Below are positions 1 through 5,482 of a DNA stretch of 5,638 nucleotides, one piece after another. The notes under the pieces were generated by a model. That model saw nothing but the letters and a program-made list of their open reading frames with translations. It ran no database searches and was not told the origin of the DNA. The position numbers were made by a program, and so were the translations under genes. The stretch's first letter is position 1. The number at the start of each line of letters is the position of its first letter. Location of the stretch: the NCBI GenBank assembly GCA_003447545.1, contig DLYX01000388.1, positions 1 through 5,638 on the forward strand. The letters run 5' to 3'. This DNA is from Deltaproteobacteria bacterium. Lineage in GTDB: Bacteria; Desulfobacterota; Binatia; UBA12015.

Positions 1-30
1 AGGCGGGGGGCCCCGGGGGGGGACCAGGCA

Positions 31-66
31 GGGGGCAGCTCGAAAGAGCTGCCCCCCTCTTGTTTT
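31..66 (+). terminator. Strong intrinsic terminator of a gene left of the window
   Basis: A perfect 11-bp stem (31-41 pairs with 46-56) closes a GAAA tetraloop and is followed by CCTCTTGTTTT. On the plus strand this is a textbook rho-independent terminator. Read on the minus strand the hairpin is followed by no T tract, so it serves a plus-strand gene that ends before this window, converging on the desaturase gene. Confidence 0.8.
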
Positions 67-180
67 GCCACGCTGGGAAACATGCGAAAGCGTGTGGGAC
101 CGGAGCGCGTTCTGATCCCGAACGCATAAGCTCTCCCGGGGCGCATCCGCTACCCCGACCCGCCCGCCGCAGAGTCCCTG

Positions 181-213
181 GCGGGAAAAATCAACGCCGA
201 TCAAGGATCGGCG
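181..213 (-). terminator. Intrinsic terminator overlapping the desaturase stop codon
   Basis: An 8-bp perfect inverted repeat (195-202 with 206-213, 3-base loop) contains the TGA stop of the desaturase gene. On the minus strand it is followed by GTTGATTTTT (T run at 190-186). The stem therefore sits partly inside the last codons. The loop is short, but the arrangement and direction fit termination of the minus-strand gene cluster here. Confidence 0.55.
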
Positions 214-923
214 CGACTGACGGGCTCTTCCAGCGTCCCGAACAGCCAATCGTACAACATCGTCAGAGTCGCGTAGTTGCCGCGGTTCATGTTCACATGA
301 TGCGCCGCATGGAGCGAAGTCATCCGGTCAATCGTCCTGAAGGGAAAATACGGAAGATCAACAAATGTGTGATTCAGAGTGTTTACCTGCGTGAATATCA
401 AGGTCGCGATTGCCACGGCAAAAGCATTCAGTGGGCCGCCCGAAAGTGCCGCAACGAGCGGGATCGAACCCAGAAAAAGACAGAGCCCTATAAATGTCTC
501 GAGCGGATGCACATAGAGCGCGTCGATATAGGTCGGCTTCAGTGCGCGGTGATGGAGCGCATGAATGCGGCGCAGGAGCCTTCCGTGAAACACAAAGCGA
601 TGCGTCAGATAGTAAAGAAAGTCGAAGAGCAACAGAACGGCCGCAATTTCGACGAGACTGGCCCAAATCGGCCGGGCTTCCAGATTCACAGAAAACGGCA
701 GGATCGCAGCGTAGAAGACAAGGTTTGTTCCCAGACCTAGCCGAGTATTGATCTCGACCGCCTCCTTGAAGGATTTGCGAGCCAACTTCGGTCGATCGGC
801 TTCCCGATTGAGCGTGCGCATCCGCTGAACCGCCGGCACTCGCAAAAGTAATTTGCTCCCGACCGTGGTCAGCACCACCAGGGTTGCCACAAAAGCAAGA
901 GCTGCCTGCCAGTCGTAGGTCAT
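201..923 (-). CDS. Sterol desaturase / fatty acid hydroxylase family membrane protein
   Basis: This is a 240-residue integral membrane protein of the fatty acid hydroxylase/sterol desaturase superfamily. These enzymes use a non-haem di-iron centre to hydroxylate or desaturate lipids such as sterols, fatty acids and carotenoids. The histidine clusters are all present: HRFVFH (H108-H113), HALHH (H121-H125) and HAAHH (H205-H209), followed by the usual Asn-Tyr (N216-Y217). H139 and H185 are possible extra ligands. Hydrophobic segments lie near residues 6-28, 67-80, 88-107, 142-162 and 165-183, placing the active site on the cytoplasmic face by family precedent. The ATG at 923 is preceded on the minus strand by GGAGAATAGAGGAT, which supplies a Shine-Dalgarno. 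The gene is complete and ends in a terminator. The substrate cannot be read from sequence, and no sterol pathway gene lies nearby. The acyltransferase upstream only hints at membrane-lipid modification. Confidence 0.9.
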   Translation of the reverse strand: MTYDWQAALAFVATLVVLTTVGSKLLLRVPAVQRMRTLNREADRPKLARKSFKEAVEINTRLGLGTNLVFYAAILPFSVNLEARPIWASLVEIAAVLLLFDFLYYLTHRFVFHGRLLRRIHALHHRALKPTYIDALYVHPLETFIGLCLFLGSIPLVAALSGGPLNAFAVAIATLIFTQVNTLNHTFVDLPYFPFRTIDRMTSLHAAHHVNMNRGNYATLTMLYDWLFGTLEEPVSRADP

Positions 924-928
924 ATCCT

Positions 929-1191
929 CTATTCTCCGCTGAGGTTCGAAAACGTGAGGACTGAATTTGCCCCAACGACGCGCTGTTCGTCAAGCCCGAT
1001 CGTGCCGCCCCAGGCCTTCCAATCCCATTCCCGCCCGAGACGGAGGCGATGCCCAACGTCTACCCGTCCTCACCCTGTTGCCGCAGGGAACGATAGACGC
1101 AGACCAATGCGAATTGACTCATTGGCCCGACAACCAACGATCCCGCGATCAAAAAAGCAACGCCGAGTACCGGTGCAGCTGGCTGACTCCA
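929..1191 (-). pseudogene. Possible frameshifted remnant of a small one-helix membrane protein
   Basis: The gap between plsC and the desaturase holds two adjoining minus-strand open stretches in different frames. The first (1191 to stop TAG at 1062-1060) encodes a clean transmembrane helix, VLGVAFLIAGSLVVG, followed by the tail YRSLRQQGEDG. The second (1069 to stop TAG at 931-929) encodes 46 residues including EWDWKAWGGTIGLDEQRVV. One extra G in the GGG run just before the TAG at 1062-1060 would fuse them into a single reading frame ending 5 bases before the desaturase ATG, a natural operon spacing. Neither piece has a convincing start codon or ribosome binding site, and I recognise no family. 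It may be a decayed gene, a sequencing indel or chance. Confidence 0.3.
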
Positions 1192-1207
1192 CCTCGCCGT
1201 TCTTGTC

Positions 1208-1999
1208 CTAGGAGGCGACGCTCGCTTTGACCTGCACGGTCGAGCGGCGGTTCTCCCCGGCCCCCAGCGCCTCGTGGTAACGCTCTTCCAGCGCCGCAGT
1301 TTCCGGATCGACGGAGTCCAGCGTCCAGTCTTCCGTAGGAATGGGTTCCAAAACTTCGATGCGGACCTCACCGCGCCGCATGATGAAGCCGTCTTGGGGC
1401 AGGATCTCGCCGGCGTTGTGGATCACGATGGGGATGAGAGGTGCCCCCGTCCCGACGGCCACGTGGGCAGCGCCCTTCTTGAAGCGGCCCACCGCTTGGC
1501 CTTCGCTACGGGTGCCCTCCGGGGCGAGGGCCAGCCCCAGGCCCTGCTCGCAGGCCTCGACAGCGGGTCGCATGGCGGCCTCCGCGTCGCGGCCGCGGTC
1601 GCGCTCGACAAACACGGTGCCCACGAAAGCAAAGGCAGGCCCCAGCACGACGTTCTTGCGGATTTCGCTTTTGGCCACCGCGACAAAATCCTCCTTCAAG
1701 AGGGCGCAGACGAGAATCGGGTCGATGCCGCTCTGGTGATTGATCGTAAAAATGGCTGGCCTCACGCGAAGCCGCTCGACGCCCTCCACACGAAGGCGAA
1801 TGCCCGCCGCCCGCGTGACATGGCGGCCCCAGAGCCGGGTGGCCCGATTGAAGCCGCGCCTGCGTTCGCCCGTCACCAACGCCGTAAAAACGCCGGCCGC
1901 AAGGCCGGGGAGTATGGCGCCGACGGCCAGGACCGTCCGCACGACGTCGCCCAGGGTGGGCGCCGGAGCGCCGCGATTCTCTCTCATGGGATTGGCCAT
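1208..1999 (-). CDS. plsC: 1-acyl-sn-glycerol-3-phosphate acyltransferase (PlsC family)
   Basis: This is a 263-residue acyltransferase of the lysophosphatidate acyltransferase family. By family it transfers an acyl chain from acyl-ACP or acyl-CoA to the sn-2 position of lysophosphatidic acid to make phosphatidic acid, at the cytoplasmic membrane. All four blocks are visible: NHQSGID (N87, catalytic H88 and D93), FVERDR (130-135, glycerophosphate binding), EGTRS (161-165) and PLIPIVI (187-193). A hydrophobic helix spans about residues 19-42. Length is close to the usual 230-260. Two ATG starts compete: 1999 (AGAGGG only about 2 bases upstream) and codon 5 at 1987, which overlaps the stop of a possible upstream micro-ORF as ATGA. 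The shorter start may therefore be coupled. There is no terminator before the gap leading to the desaturase, so co-transcription is plausible. Some paralogues acylate other lipids, so exact substrate use is inferred. Confidence 0.9.
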   Translation of the reverse strand: MANPMRENRGAPAPTLGDVVRTVLAVGAILPGLAAGVFTALVTGERRRGFNRATRLWGRHVTRAAGIRLRVEGVERLRVRPAIFTINHQSGIDPILVCALLKEDFVAVAKSEIRKNVVLGPAFAFVGTVFVERDRGRDAEAAMRPAVEACEQGLGLALAPEGTRSEGQAVGRFKKGAAHVAVGTGAPLIPIVIHNAGEILPQDGFIMRRGEVRIEVLEPIPTEDWTLDSVDPETAALEERYHEALGAGENRRSTVQVKASVAS

Positions 2000-2055
2000 A
2001 CCCTCTGGGCAAGCCAGACGGTAGGAAACATGAAGGCCGTTTTTTCCCGAGCCAT
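1984..2055 (-). CDS. Possible 23-codon upstream ORF coupled to plsC
   Basis: An ATG at 2055 is preceded by GAGG six bases upstream (minus-strand GAGGCGGAGGATG). It opens a frame for 23 residues (MAREKTAFMF... ending WPIP) whose TGA overlaps the second in-frame ATG of plsC as ATGA at 1987-1984. Such overlaps are typical of translational coupling, so this could be a small leader ORF setting the true plsC start. There is no sequence family to support it, and the frame is short enough to occur by chance. Confidence 0.25.
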   Translation of the reverse strand: MAREKTAFMFPTVWLAQRVWPIP

Positions 2056-2094
2056 CCTCCGCCTCGTGCCAACCAGCGATTCCGTCAAACGCTG

Positions 2095-3108
2095 CTACTT
2101 GGTCCGCACCTCGTGACCGCGATCGCGAAGTGCATCGAGGGCCGCCGGCAGGCGCCGCGTGCCGATCAAGGAATCTCCGAAGAACAAGTCGACCAGCTCG
2201 GCAGTTTCGTCAATACGTTGCGGAAAGGGAACGGTCCCAGCGGCTTCAACGTGGGTTACATGGTCATATCCCTCCATGATCGCCAGCACGTGGTCCCCTT
2301 CAATGGTTGCAAAATACTCTTCCATCGCCGCCGGCGGGATCAGGAAGTCGTCCGTTCCGACCGAGAGAAACGTCGGGCTCGGCTCCTCGAGGCTCGAGCT
2401 TCCAAAAACACCCATCAACATCGTCGCCGGAGCGACAAGAAAGTTCGCTCCGATACGCTCATCCCGGCAACAGGGATGCCGATCCAGAGCCGTTGTCGTC
2501 GCTCCGCCGAGAGAGTGTCCGAGCACGCCGACCCTTGCACCATCGATGCGCCCTTCAAGCGGATCACCGCTCTGGCTAGCTGCTGCGAGCAACTGATCGA
2601 TGAGGAACGATACATCTCCCGGTTGCGAAACCAGGTCCCCAATCGCCTGACTATACCCTCCCGGTGCCTGGTCATTCGTCAGCGGGAACCAGATTGCTGC
2701 CACGACCCAACCCTGCGCTGCGAGCTGTCGTGCGAGAATCTCGAACCGATCCGGATTCCCTCCGAATCCGTGCGCAAGCACCACCAAGCCACAGCCTGAG
2801 CCGCCACAGGGCACAGCAGCAAGGGACGTCGGTGCGTACCAGAGATTCGTCCGCACCGTGCGGCTCTCGGCTCCTGCGTAATCGCCATTCGCCGGCGTTC
2901 TGCGACTGGAATCTTCGAAGGTGCGGGACTCCGCGAGGACCTGCGCTGGGTCGACCTCGGAGGGGCCGGAAGAGGACTCACCGCAGCCAACTCCCATGAC
3001 AGCCAGGAGGGCGGGAAGTATGGCTCCCAACCATCTTCGATCTGGAAAACGCTTCGCACGCGGCCCCGCCATCGCGGGGCGCAGGGGAACTGATGTCGTA
3101 AGTCGCAT
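2095..3108 (-). CDS. Secreted or lipid-anchored alpha/beta hydrolase (PAF-acetylhydrolase/chlorophyllase-like)
   Basis: This 337-residue serine hydrolase has the alpha/beta-hydrolase fold, most like the platelet-activating-factor acetylhydrolase/chlorophyllase/dienelactone hydrolase group of esterases. The oxyanion segment is AHGFGG (112-117) and the nucleophile elbow is GHSLGG (Ser199). The probable acid is D253 or D254 in GTDD, and the probable histidine is H283 or H286 in DHVTHVEA. The N terminus carries basic residues, then a hydrophobic core (about 27-41) ending GVGC at Cys42. This fits a lipoprotein signal with a weak lipobox, or otherwise an ordinary secretion signal. Serine/glycine-rich sequence follows, as expected for an export linker. 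Cys101/Cys106 and Cys213/Cys214 could form disulphides after export. ATG 3108 has only a weak AAGAGA upstream. Met13 (ATG at 3072) would give a more ordinary signal peptide. The stop is TAG. The substrate is unknown but an ester or lipid is likely. Confidence 0.85.
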   Translation of the reverse strand: MRLTTSVPLRPAMAGPRAKRFPDRRWLGAILPALLAVMGVGCGESSSGPSEVDPAQVLAESRTFEDSSRRTPANGDYAGAESRTVRTNLWYAPTSLAAVPCGGSGCGLVVLAHGFGGNPDRFEILARQLAAQGWVVAAIWFPLTNDQAPGGYSQAIGDLVSQPGDVSFLIDQLLAAASQSGDPLEGRIDGARVGVLGHSLGGATTTALDRHPCCRDERIGANFLVAPATMLMGVFGSSSLEEPSPTFLSVGTDDFLIPPAAMEEYFATIEGDHVLAIMEGYDHVTHVEAAGTVPFPQRIDETAELVDLFFGDSLIGTRRLPAALDALRDRGHEVRTK

Positions 3109-3388
3109 GCCCTATATCTCTTCATGACTCGACCCAGCTGTCAATTCCGTACCCGACGTTAGGAAACAGGAAGGCCCAAACCCGCTGCATCTCGCCAAAC
3201 CAAGAGAATTCCGACGCAGCCGCACACACTCCCGCCTGCGCCAGTTAGCCGCAGCTCTGGGCAGGCGCAGAAATTCTCGAAGAAATCGCCAATGTGGCCA
3301 CGAGGCGCCCGGGCCAGTGCGTTCGTACCGCCCATCGCCTTACGTCAGATCCTTTTGCATGACACGCCTCGTTTCTCCGAGATCTTGC
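3109..3388. other. Divergent intergenic region between the hydrolase and the protease fragment
   Basis: About 280 bases separate the two divergent starts if the protease begins at 3389. The hydrolase promoter candidate lies at its left end. I see no strong promoter for the plus-strand gene. Short inverted repeats (3236-3242 with 3264-3270, and 3204-3210 with 3272-3278) are present but not nested evenly enough to be called an operator. No convincing small gene is visible. Confidence 0.4.
3113..3144 (-). promoter_or_regulatory. Candidate sigma70-type promoter for the alpha/beta hydrolase
   Basis: On the minus strand a perfect TTGACA (3144-3139) is followed by a weak -10-like GATATA (3118-3113) at 20-base spacing, somewhat wide. 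Transcription would begin almost at the ATG at 3108, so the message would be nearly leaderless or translation would begin at the in-frame ATG at 3072. The -35 match is exact and the -10 is poor. Confidence 0.3.
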
Positions 3389-3955
3389 ATGCGTTTATTT
3401 TGGATAGTCCTGATCGCGGGCCTGGCGAATCTTGGTAATCTATTGTCCTCCGTCACGGCCCAAGCAAACTCTTCCAACAAACTTGGTTACAGTCCTATTT
3501 TTTCTTCGGGCTGTACCGTGGAAGAAGCTGGTAGCGCCTCAGAGCCCTCTACCATTCCGGTCACGATCGGCGGCAAGGTCTTTCGCCTGGTGCCAGATAC
3601 CGGCAGCTCAAATCTCATCGTCGGTTCCAGCAAGTGCGAGGCGGAGTGCGAACTGAAGACGGTCTACCGCGGCCGGTTGATTCCACAGCCGACAGTCCCC
3701 ATGAGGTTCGCTACCGGAGGCATGGTGAATCAATATGCCATTGATGAAATCGGCATCGGCGGCTTGGCCGTAACAAAGCCGTTTTTGGCATCCGTCAAAA
3801 ATCTCAAGATCGGGGGAGCTTACGCGTATCCCCCCAAAGGAAGCTCTTGCTACCAGACGCGCGATGGGGTCATTGGACTATCCAAGGACTCGCGCAGATC
3901 GGCATCGCGCCCAAACCAGGTGGCGGAGGAACCATTCTTGGCGCCCGGGTCCTGA
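3389..3955 (+). pseudogene. Truncated pepsin-like (A1 family) aspartic protease, N-lobe only
   Basis: Starting at ATG 3389, the product begins MRLFWIVLIAGLANLGNLL and continues to TAQA, a clean Sec signal peptide. In-frame upstream starts (GTG 3317, ATG 3359) would add a long basic tail and none has a good ribosome site. The mature part matches the amino lobe of pepsin-type proteases: TIPVTIGGKVFRLVPDTGSSN has the catalytic DTGSS (codons 3596-3610), RFATGG aligns with the flap strand, and DGVIGL (codons 3863-3880) corresponds to the family's DGILGL. Just after this the homology ends, and the frame closes at 3955 after about 20 unrelated residues. Pepsins need a second lobe with its own Asp-Thr/Ser-Gly, absent here, so no active enzyme is expected. 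Pepsin-like proteases are uncommon in bacteria. The gene runs tail to tail into a truncated minus-strand lipoprotein gene. Confidence 0.65.
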
Positions 3956-4230
3956 AGACAATGCGGGCGGACAACGCCGCGGCCGCACCGGACCGTGCCG
4001 AGAGCCTGCCGATGCTCCTCGGCCGGGATCTGTCCTGCCTCGCGGTAAGGGCGATCGGTAAACCAGCCCGTCTGTGGACTGATGCCCGTGAGCGTCAGCG
4101 TGGAGTCGGTGAGGGTCGCACCGTTTGAGGTCTGCACAAAGAGATACTCGGGTCCCTTATTGTTCGAGTCGCCACAGGAAGCGGCTAGGAGCACGACGGC
4201 TGCGATTAGAAAATATCTGGTTGTGTTCAT
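3850..4230 (-). CDS. Small lipoprotein, N-terminal part genuine, C-terminal part probably foreign
   Basis: The ATG at 4230 has GAGAG seven bases upstream. The product begins MNTTRYFLIAAVVLLAASCG, a lipoprotein signal peptide with Cys19 as the modified residue. The mature start, YLFVQTSNGATLTDSTLTL and then GWFTDRPYREAGQI (residues 55-68), matches small exported proteins I know that carry a Tyr/Trp-Phe-Ser/Thr-Asp-Arg-Pro motif followed by Ala-Gly-His. Their function is unknown to me. From about residue 75 the sequence turns rich in Arg, Gly and Cys and no longer resembles that family, which I recall continuing with an Asp-Pro-Pro-Asn-Ala segment. No other frame restores it. The last 40-50 residues overlap, antisense, the 3' end of the protease fragment. 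I infer that the original 3' end was lost by deletion. Whether the chimeric product is made is unknown. Confidence 0.55.
   Translation of the reverse strand: MNTTRYFLIAAVVLLAASCGDSNNKGPEYLFVQTSNGATLTDSTLTLTGISPQTGWFTDRPYREAGQIPAEEHRQALGTVRCGRGVVRPHCLQDPGAKNGSSATWFGRDADLRESLDSPMTPSRVW
3885..4012. other. Tail-to-tail junction between two truncated convergent genes
   Basis: Pepsin-like homology on the plus strand stops near 3885, and lipoprotein homology on the minus strand stops near 4012. The roughly 125 bases between belong recognisably to neither. A single deletion spanning the 3' ends of two convergent genes would give exactly this arrangement. No direct repeat or insertion-sequence end is apparent at the joint. 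Confidence 0.45.
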
Positions 4231-4320
4231 GCGGGCACTCTCGTCGAAATTTGAGGTGGACTACAAACGGTAAAACTCTACGCCTGTAGAAGGCGCGCGG
4301 CAGCGCTGGCGTCGAGTCCA

Positions 4321-4603
4321 TCACTTGGCCGTACATTCCAACTGGAAATCCCGCAGTCTCTTGTAGAAGTCTATCCGGTTGGGCTGGTGAACAAATCCAT
4401 GCCACTCGCCGTAGTACACCACTTCGGGATCCCTACCCTCGGCCTCACCCGATTCACTTAGATCCCCCCAGACCACTTTGTTCTGCGCGCCGAAGAGATG
4501 GAAACGCATCGCGTCACCAAAGGCAGACATATCGGTCACCGGGGCCAAGGCGGCACCACATCGGTACAGCTCGGGGTTTTGGGCCAGAGCTATTGCCGCA
4601 GTT
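4321..4603 (-). pseudogene. C-terminal relic of an S9-family (prolyl oligopeptidase-like) peptidase
   Basis: The frame (open from 4698, with no start codon of its own near the homology) reads AAIALAQNPELYRCGAALAP, then VTD and AMRFHLFG, like the stretch just after the catalytic serine of S9 peptidases. After about 20 unclear residues it resumes with EVVYYGEWHGFVHQPNRIDF and YKRLRDF up to the TGA at 4321. This resembles the family's C-terminal pattern, whose typical motif is Asp/Gly-Glu-Gly-His-Gly-Phe with the catalytic histidine. The segment that should carry the catalytic aspartate is missing between the two parts, and the Gly-x-Ser-x-Gly-Gly serine motif upstream is absent. It is therefore truncated at the 5' side and internally deleted. 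Some 50 in-frame codons upstream (4698-4604) have no clear identity. Confidence 0.6.
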
Positions 4604-4698
4604 GGCTGCTCTGAGGGGTGATTTGTAGTGGTTGGTGGTACGTTGGCCGCGTATCCATCGCCTCCACGTCCCTGTCGGCAACCGTTACGCGAACTTAG

Positions 4699-4920
4699 CT
4701 ATCGAGCGCTCGAAATCACTTCGATGGACTGTCGGCCGAGTGCGGTTCCTGTCGCTCGTGAAAGTTCGATCATCGCATTCTGGTAGCGAATGCGAGTCGC
4801 AAGGGCGGCGAGTCTCGCATCGCCGAGATCGTCGATCGCAAGAGCTACGTCGACAGCAGAGGGCAGTCCCGTCTGCAGCAATTGACGCACCCCCGCAAGA
4901 TATTCCGGGCGATCCGCCGA
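4699..4920 (-). pseudogene. C-terminal relic of a TolC-type outer membrane efflux protein
   Basis: The minus-strand frame beginning near 4914 reads DRPEYLAGVRQLLQTGLPSA, continues LAIDDLGDARLAAL, then IRYQNAMIELSRATGT, and ends IEVISSAR before TAG at 4701-4699. Arg-x-Leu-Leu-x-x-Gly-Leu-x-Ser, an Asp-Asp-Leu-x-x-Ala-Arg helix and a Tyr-x-x-Ala-x-x-x-Leu-x-Arg-Ala-Thr-Gly-Thr end are the usual features of the last long helices of TolC-family channels, which span the periplasm and outer membrane in export systems. Only about 70 residues survive of a protein normally over 400. Upstream of about 4914 the frame turns to Cys/Pro-rich sequence with no resemblance. There is no start or ribosome site. 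It lies on the same strand as the S9 and lipoprotein pieces. Confidence 0.6.
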
Positions 4921-5075
4921 ACATGAATGGCGGCAGACAGCGGAGGCCCCGCGCGGCAGGTTGGGAGTTGCCGGTTGGAGGGGGCTTAGGCATAAAGGGC
5001 CTTCATGTTTTCGTCCGTCGTGAGATTGCGCTGTTGTCTAACGAAACTCTCGACATGAGCCTCGCCTCTGCTGCG
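4921..5075. other. Unassigned stretch between the TolC relic and the GIY-YIG-like gene
   Basis: About 155 bases have no clear gene. On the minus strand 5074-4986 reads through a helix-like, protein-looking tail (EAHVESFVRQQRNLTTDENM, then KALYA and TAA). It may be one more C-terminal fragment, but I recognise no family. No strong promoter or Shine-Dalgarno for the downstream plus-strand gene is visible. Confidence 0.25.
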
Positions 5076-5471
5076 ATGCCTGAGGCCCCACGTTTCTATG
5101 TCTAGGTCATTGAGCTGAGGCACGAGGTCTATCAGGAGACCAAGTTTGCACGCGAGAACCCAGGATGGACTCCTGCGGAGGGAAGGTCGTGCTACTACGT
5201 CGGTCAGAGCGCCCACAAACCAGGGTGCAGGTATCGGCAGCACAAGGCGAAACCCGGAGGTGGGGCCGTATTCACATGCCAAGGCCCATTAGGTGCTGCC
5301 CCCAAAACGTATTGGGGTTCCAACTCTTTTGCGAGAGTGTACGGGGTCTGCTTGGCCACCGAACTCTATCGCAAACATAACCCGCTACCTTCTCGTGAAC
5401 GCGCGGCAGAGATGGAAAAAGAGCTTGCTGAGGAGTTGCGTGCCGTAGGTCACGCGGTGTGGTGGAACTAA
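5076..5471 (+). pseudogene. GIY-YIG-like nuclease-domain protein interrupted by an in-frame amber codon
   Basis: From ATG 5076 the frame reads MPEAPRFYV, then TAG (5103-5105), then VIELRHEVYQ and on without interruption to TAA at 5469-5471, giving 131 codons. I recall small bacterial proteins with the pattern Tyr-Val-Tyr-Val-Ile-Glu-Leu, then a Cys-x-Tyr-Val-Gly-Gln-Ser/Thr segment, an Arg and a His, which are GIY-YIG-superfamily-like. Here SCYYVGQSAHKPGCRYRQHK (residues 38-57) carries Tyr41-Val-Gly, Arg52/54 and His56. The C terminus has ELYRKHNP, EKELAEELRAVGHAVWWN and candidate metal-binding glutamates. The amber replaces the expected Tyr of the first strand, one base from TAT/TAC. PlsC, the hydrolase and the TolC relic all end in TAG, so amber is a true stop here. 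The stretch at residues 60-80 looks longer than I expect. A normal start after the TAG is lacking. It is either recently broken or affected by a base-call error. Confidence 0.55.
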
Positions 5472-5482
5472 GGCGTCTTTAA

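Noticed and set aside
1..22. G/C homopolymer runs at the left edge
   Set aside because: Low-complexity sequence beside a strong terminator. It may be real spacer or an assembly-end effect, but nothing supports a function.
107..125. Small hairpin GCGTTC...GAACGC
   Set aside because: Six base pairs with no T tract in either direction and no gene context. It is too weak to call a terminator or operator.
60..740. Long plus-strand open frame
   Set aside because: It lies antisense to the desaturase gene, whose histidine motifs and hydrophobic segments are unambiguous. The plus product is Arg-rich and featureless, typical of a high-GC shadow frame.
1274..2116. Long plus-strand open frame opposite plsC
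   Set aside because: It is antisense to the conserved acyltransferase blocks, with no signal, domain or ribosome site of its own.
3204..3278. Pair of 7-bp inverted repeats in the divergent intergenic region
   Set aside because: The arms (3204-3210/3272-3278 and 3236-3242/3264-3270) have very unequal spacing and are short, so neither a stable hairpin nor a symmetric operator follows.
4632..5105. Plus-strand open frame leading into the GIY-YIG-like gene
   Set aside because: It is in frame with that gene but upstream of 5076 it is antisense to the TolC relic and shows Arg/Ser-rich shadow composition. Homology supports only the part from 5076.
5076..5471. Amber recoding (pyrrolysine or a reassigned TAG)
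   Set aside because: plsC, the hydrolase and the TolC relic all terminate naturally at TAG, and the gene is not of a type known to use pyrrolysine. A nonsense mutation or base error is simpler.
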